Assembly: GCA_001600875.1 (NCBI GenBank)
Contig: BCLD01000001.1
Coordinates: forward strand, 492,162-556,161
Length of the DNA stretch: 64,000 bases
Direction of reading: 5' to 3'
DNA from: Solicoccozyma terricola
Taxonomy: Eukaryota; Basidiomycota; Tremellomycetes; Filobasidiales; Piskurozymaceae
Within the stretch, counting starts at the first letter, position 1. Every line of letters starts with the position of its first letter. Of this stretch, positions 63,328-64,000 are shown piece after piece. Below the pieces are notes generated by a model, which ran no database searches, was not told the origin of the DNA, and saw only the letters and a program-made list of their open reading frames with translations. The translations under genes and the position numbers were made by a program.

Positions 63328-64000
63328 TTAGAAGATAACATCCTCATCCTTTTGATCTAACAAATCACCACCACCTCCCGCGCCACCACCAATCCCTTCA
63401 TCCGGATTCTTCTCCTCTCCTCTCTTCGCAGCCTCCGCATTCGCCAATAAAACCTCCTCATCCTTCTCAGCTTGAACTCTCTTCTTCTTACTCTGAATCT
63501 TCTTCAACCTGAAGAATTCCTCTCGATCCATCTCATCCAATTCGGAACTGATGTATTTGACGGTGTTTTCAAGTCGTGGAATAACGACGTGTTCGATCGC
63601 GTTTACTCGGCGATTCGTAGCGCGGATGACCTCGTCGAGGATTGTGAATGCAGTCTGGAGTGGGTTTGCGACAAAGGGAAACGTTGAAAAAGTCGGTGAG
63701 CGAGAAGAAGAGGGTAGAAAATGTTCTCCTCGACCACCTCACCTGCAACGACGCAAGCTCCACAAGCGTTCCAACAGCCTTTACATATGTCTCTCTACAT
63801 TTCTGAATCTGTTGTCCACCACGACTCAGACCCGTCAGATTGAAATCTACCAGTCAATCACAAGAAGTCAGCTGTCGACGTTCTCTATGTCTCGTCTGCC
63901 AGCTTCCACCTCCAACTCACCATTCCCTTCCTTACTCCTCACACCCTCGAAAGCAGGCAATACCACACCGGAAACATTCTCTTGCTTTGCTTTAACAGTG
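63328..64000 (-). CDS. VMA8: V-ATPase subunit D, partial at right edge
   Basis: Central-stalk subunit D of the vacuolar H+-ATPase; the N-terminus lies beyond base 64000. Recognisable exons: [55 protein letters not shown], then [40 protein letters not shown] and [20 protein letters not shown]. All match the subunit D order seen in human ATP6V1D and yeast Vma8 (LTGLxRGG, [23 protein letters not shown]). The tail contains a Gly-rich insertion ([10 protein letters not shown]) before the conserved ending [12 protein letters not shown] at 63328. At least two introns in the visible part. Confidence 0.93.

Overview
The window is gene-dense nuclear DNA from a basidiomycete fungus, most likely a Tremellomycete (Cryptococcus/Kwoniella/Tremella type). 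The signs are nearly every gene being cut by many short introns (mostly 50-140 nt, GTRAGT donors, YAG acceptors), intergenic gaps of only 150-700 bp, and a purely eukaryotic gene set: a Snf2/Sth1 remodeler, eIF3g, Rab GTPase, TRAPP subunit, Sec20, Hook and V-ATPase. I found no transposon ORF, rRNA, intact tRNA or CRISPR. Products and splice joins below were read by eye from translated exons and have not been checked against any database.

Layout, left to right. 1-7.2 kb: three minus-strand genes (M16 metalloprotease running off the left edge, secreted GH28 pectinase, SMN-like snRNP assembly factor). 7.7-13 kb: bromodomain Snf2/Sth1 ATPase. 13.2-18.9 kb: ETF-beta and a divergent Hook dynein adaptor. 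19.2-23.3 kb: mitochondrial Phe-tRNA synthetase and GMP synthase. 23.9-32.6 kb: Sec20, a Swi3/Rsc8 remodeler subunit, an NKAP-family spliceosome protein, and an unrecognised protein with three internal repeats. 33.3-39.1 kb: Cab4-type PPAT, eIF3g, threonine dehydratase. 39.8-50.7 kb: a Rev1-like BRCT protein without polymerase, a cytosolic GH63-like glycosidase, and a one-TOG CLASP. 51.3-56.2 kb: an unknown single-pass membrane protein, Trs33 and carboxypeptidase Y. 56.7-64 kb: Sec4-type Rab, a D-2-hydroxyacid dehydrogenase, Erf4, and V-ATPase subunit D running off the right edge.

The genes are mostly housekeeping and not a cluster. There is an excess of membrane-traffic genes (Hook, Sec20, Trs33, Sec4, Erf4, V-ATPase D), and two subunits of one remodeler class (Sth1/Snf2 and Rsc8/Swi3) lie about 12 kb apart. 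CACGTG E-boxes, often as TCACGTGA, recur in at least eight intergenic promoters.

The most unusual signal is a local family of short hairpin repeats at about 56.8-62.3 kb. They fill four introns of three adjacent genes (SEC4, the dehydrogenase, ERF4), making these 434-603 nt long instead of about 50-150. In every case the repeats have the same orientation relative to the host transcript, although host genes lie on both strands. Two introns share a module of about 125 nt at roughly 90% identity, and some units show paired base changes that keep a small stem. A second oddity is uninterrupted G or C homopolymers of 14-47 nt in seven places, all inside introns.
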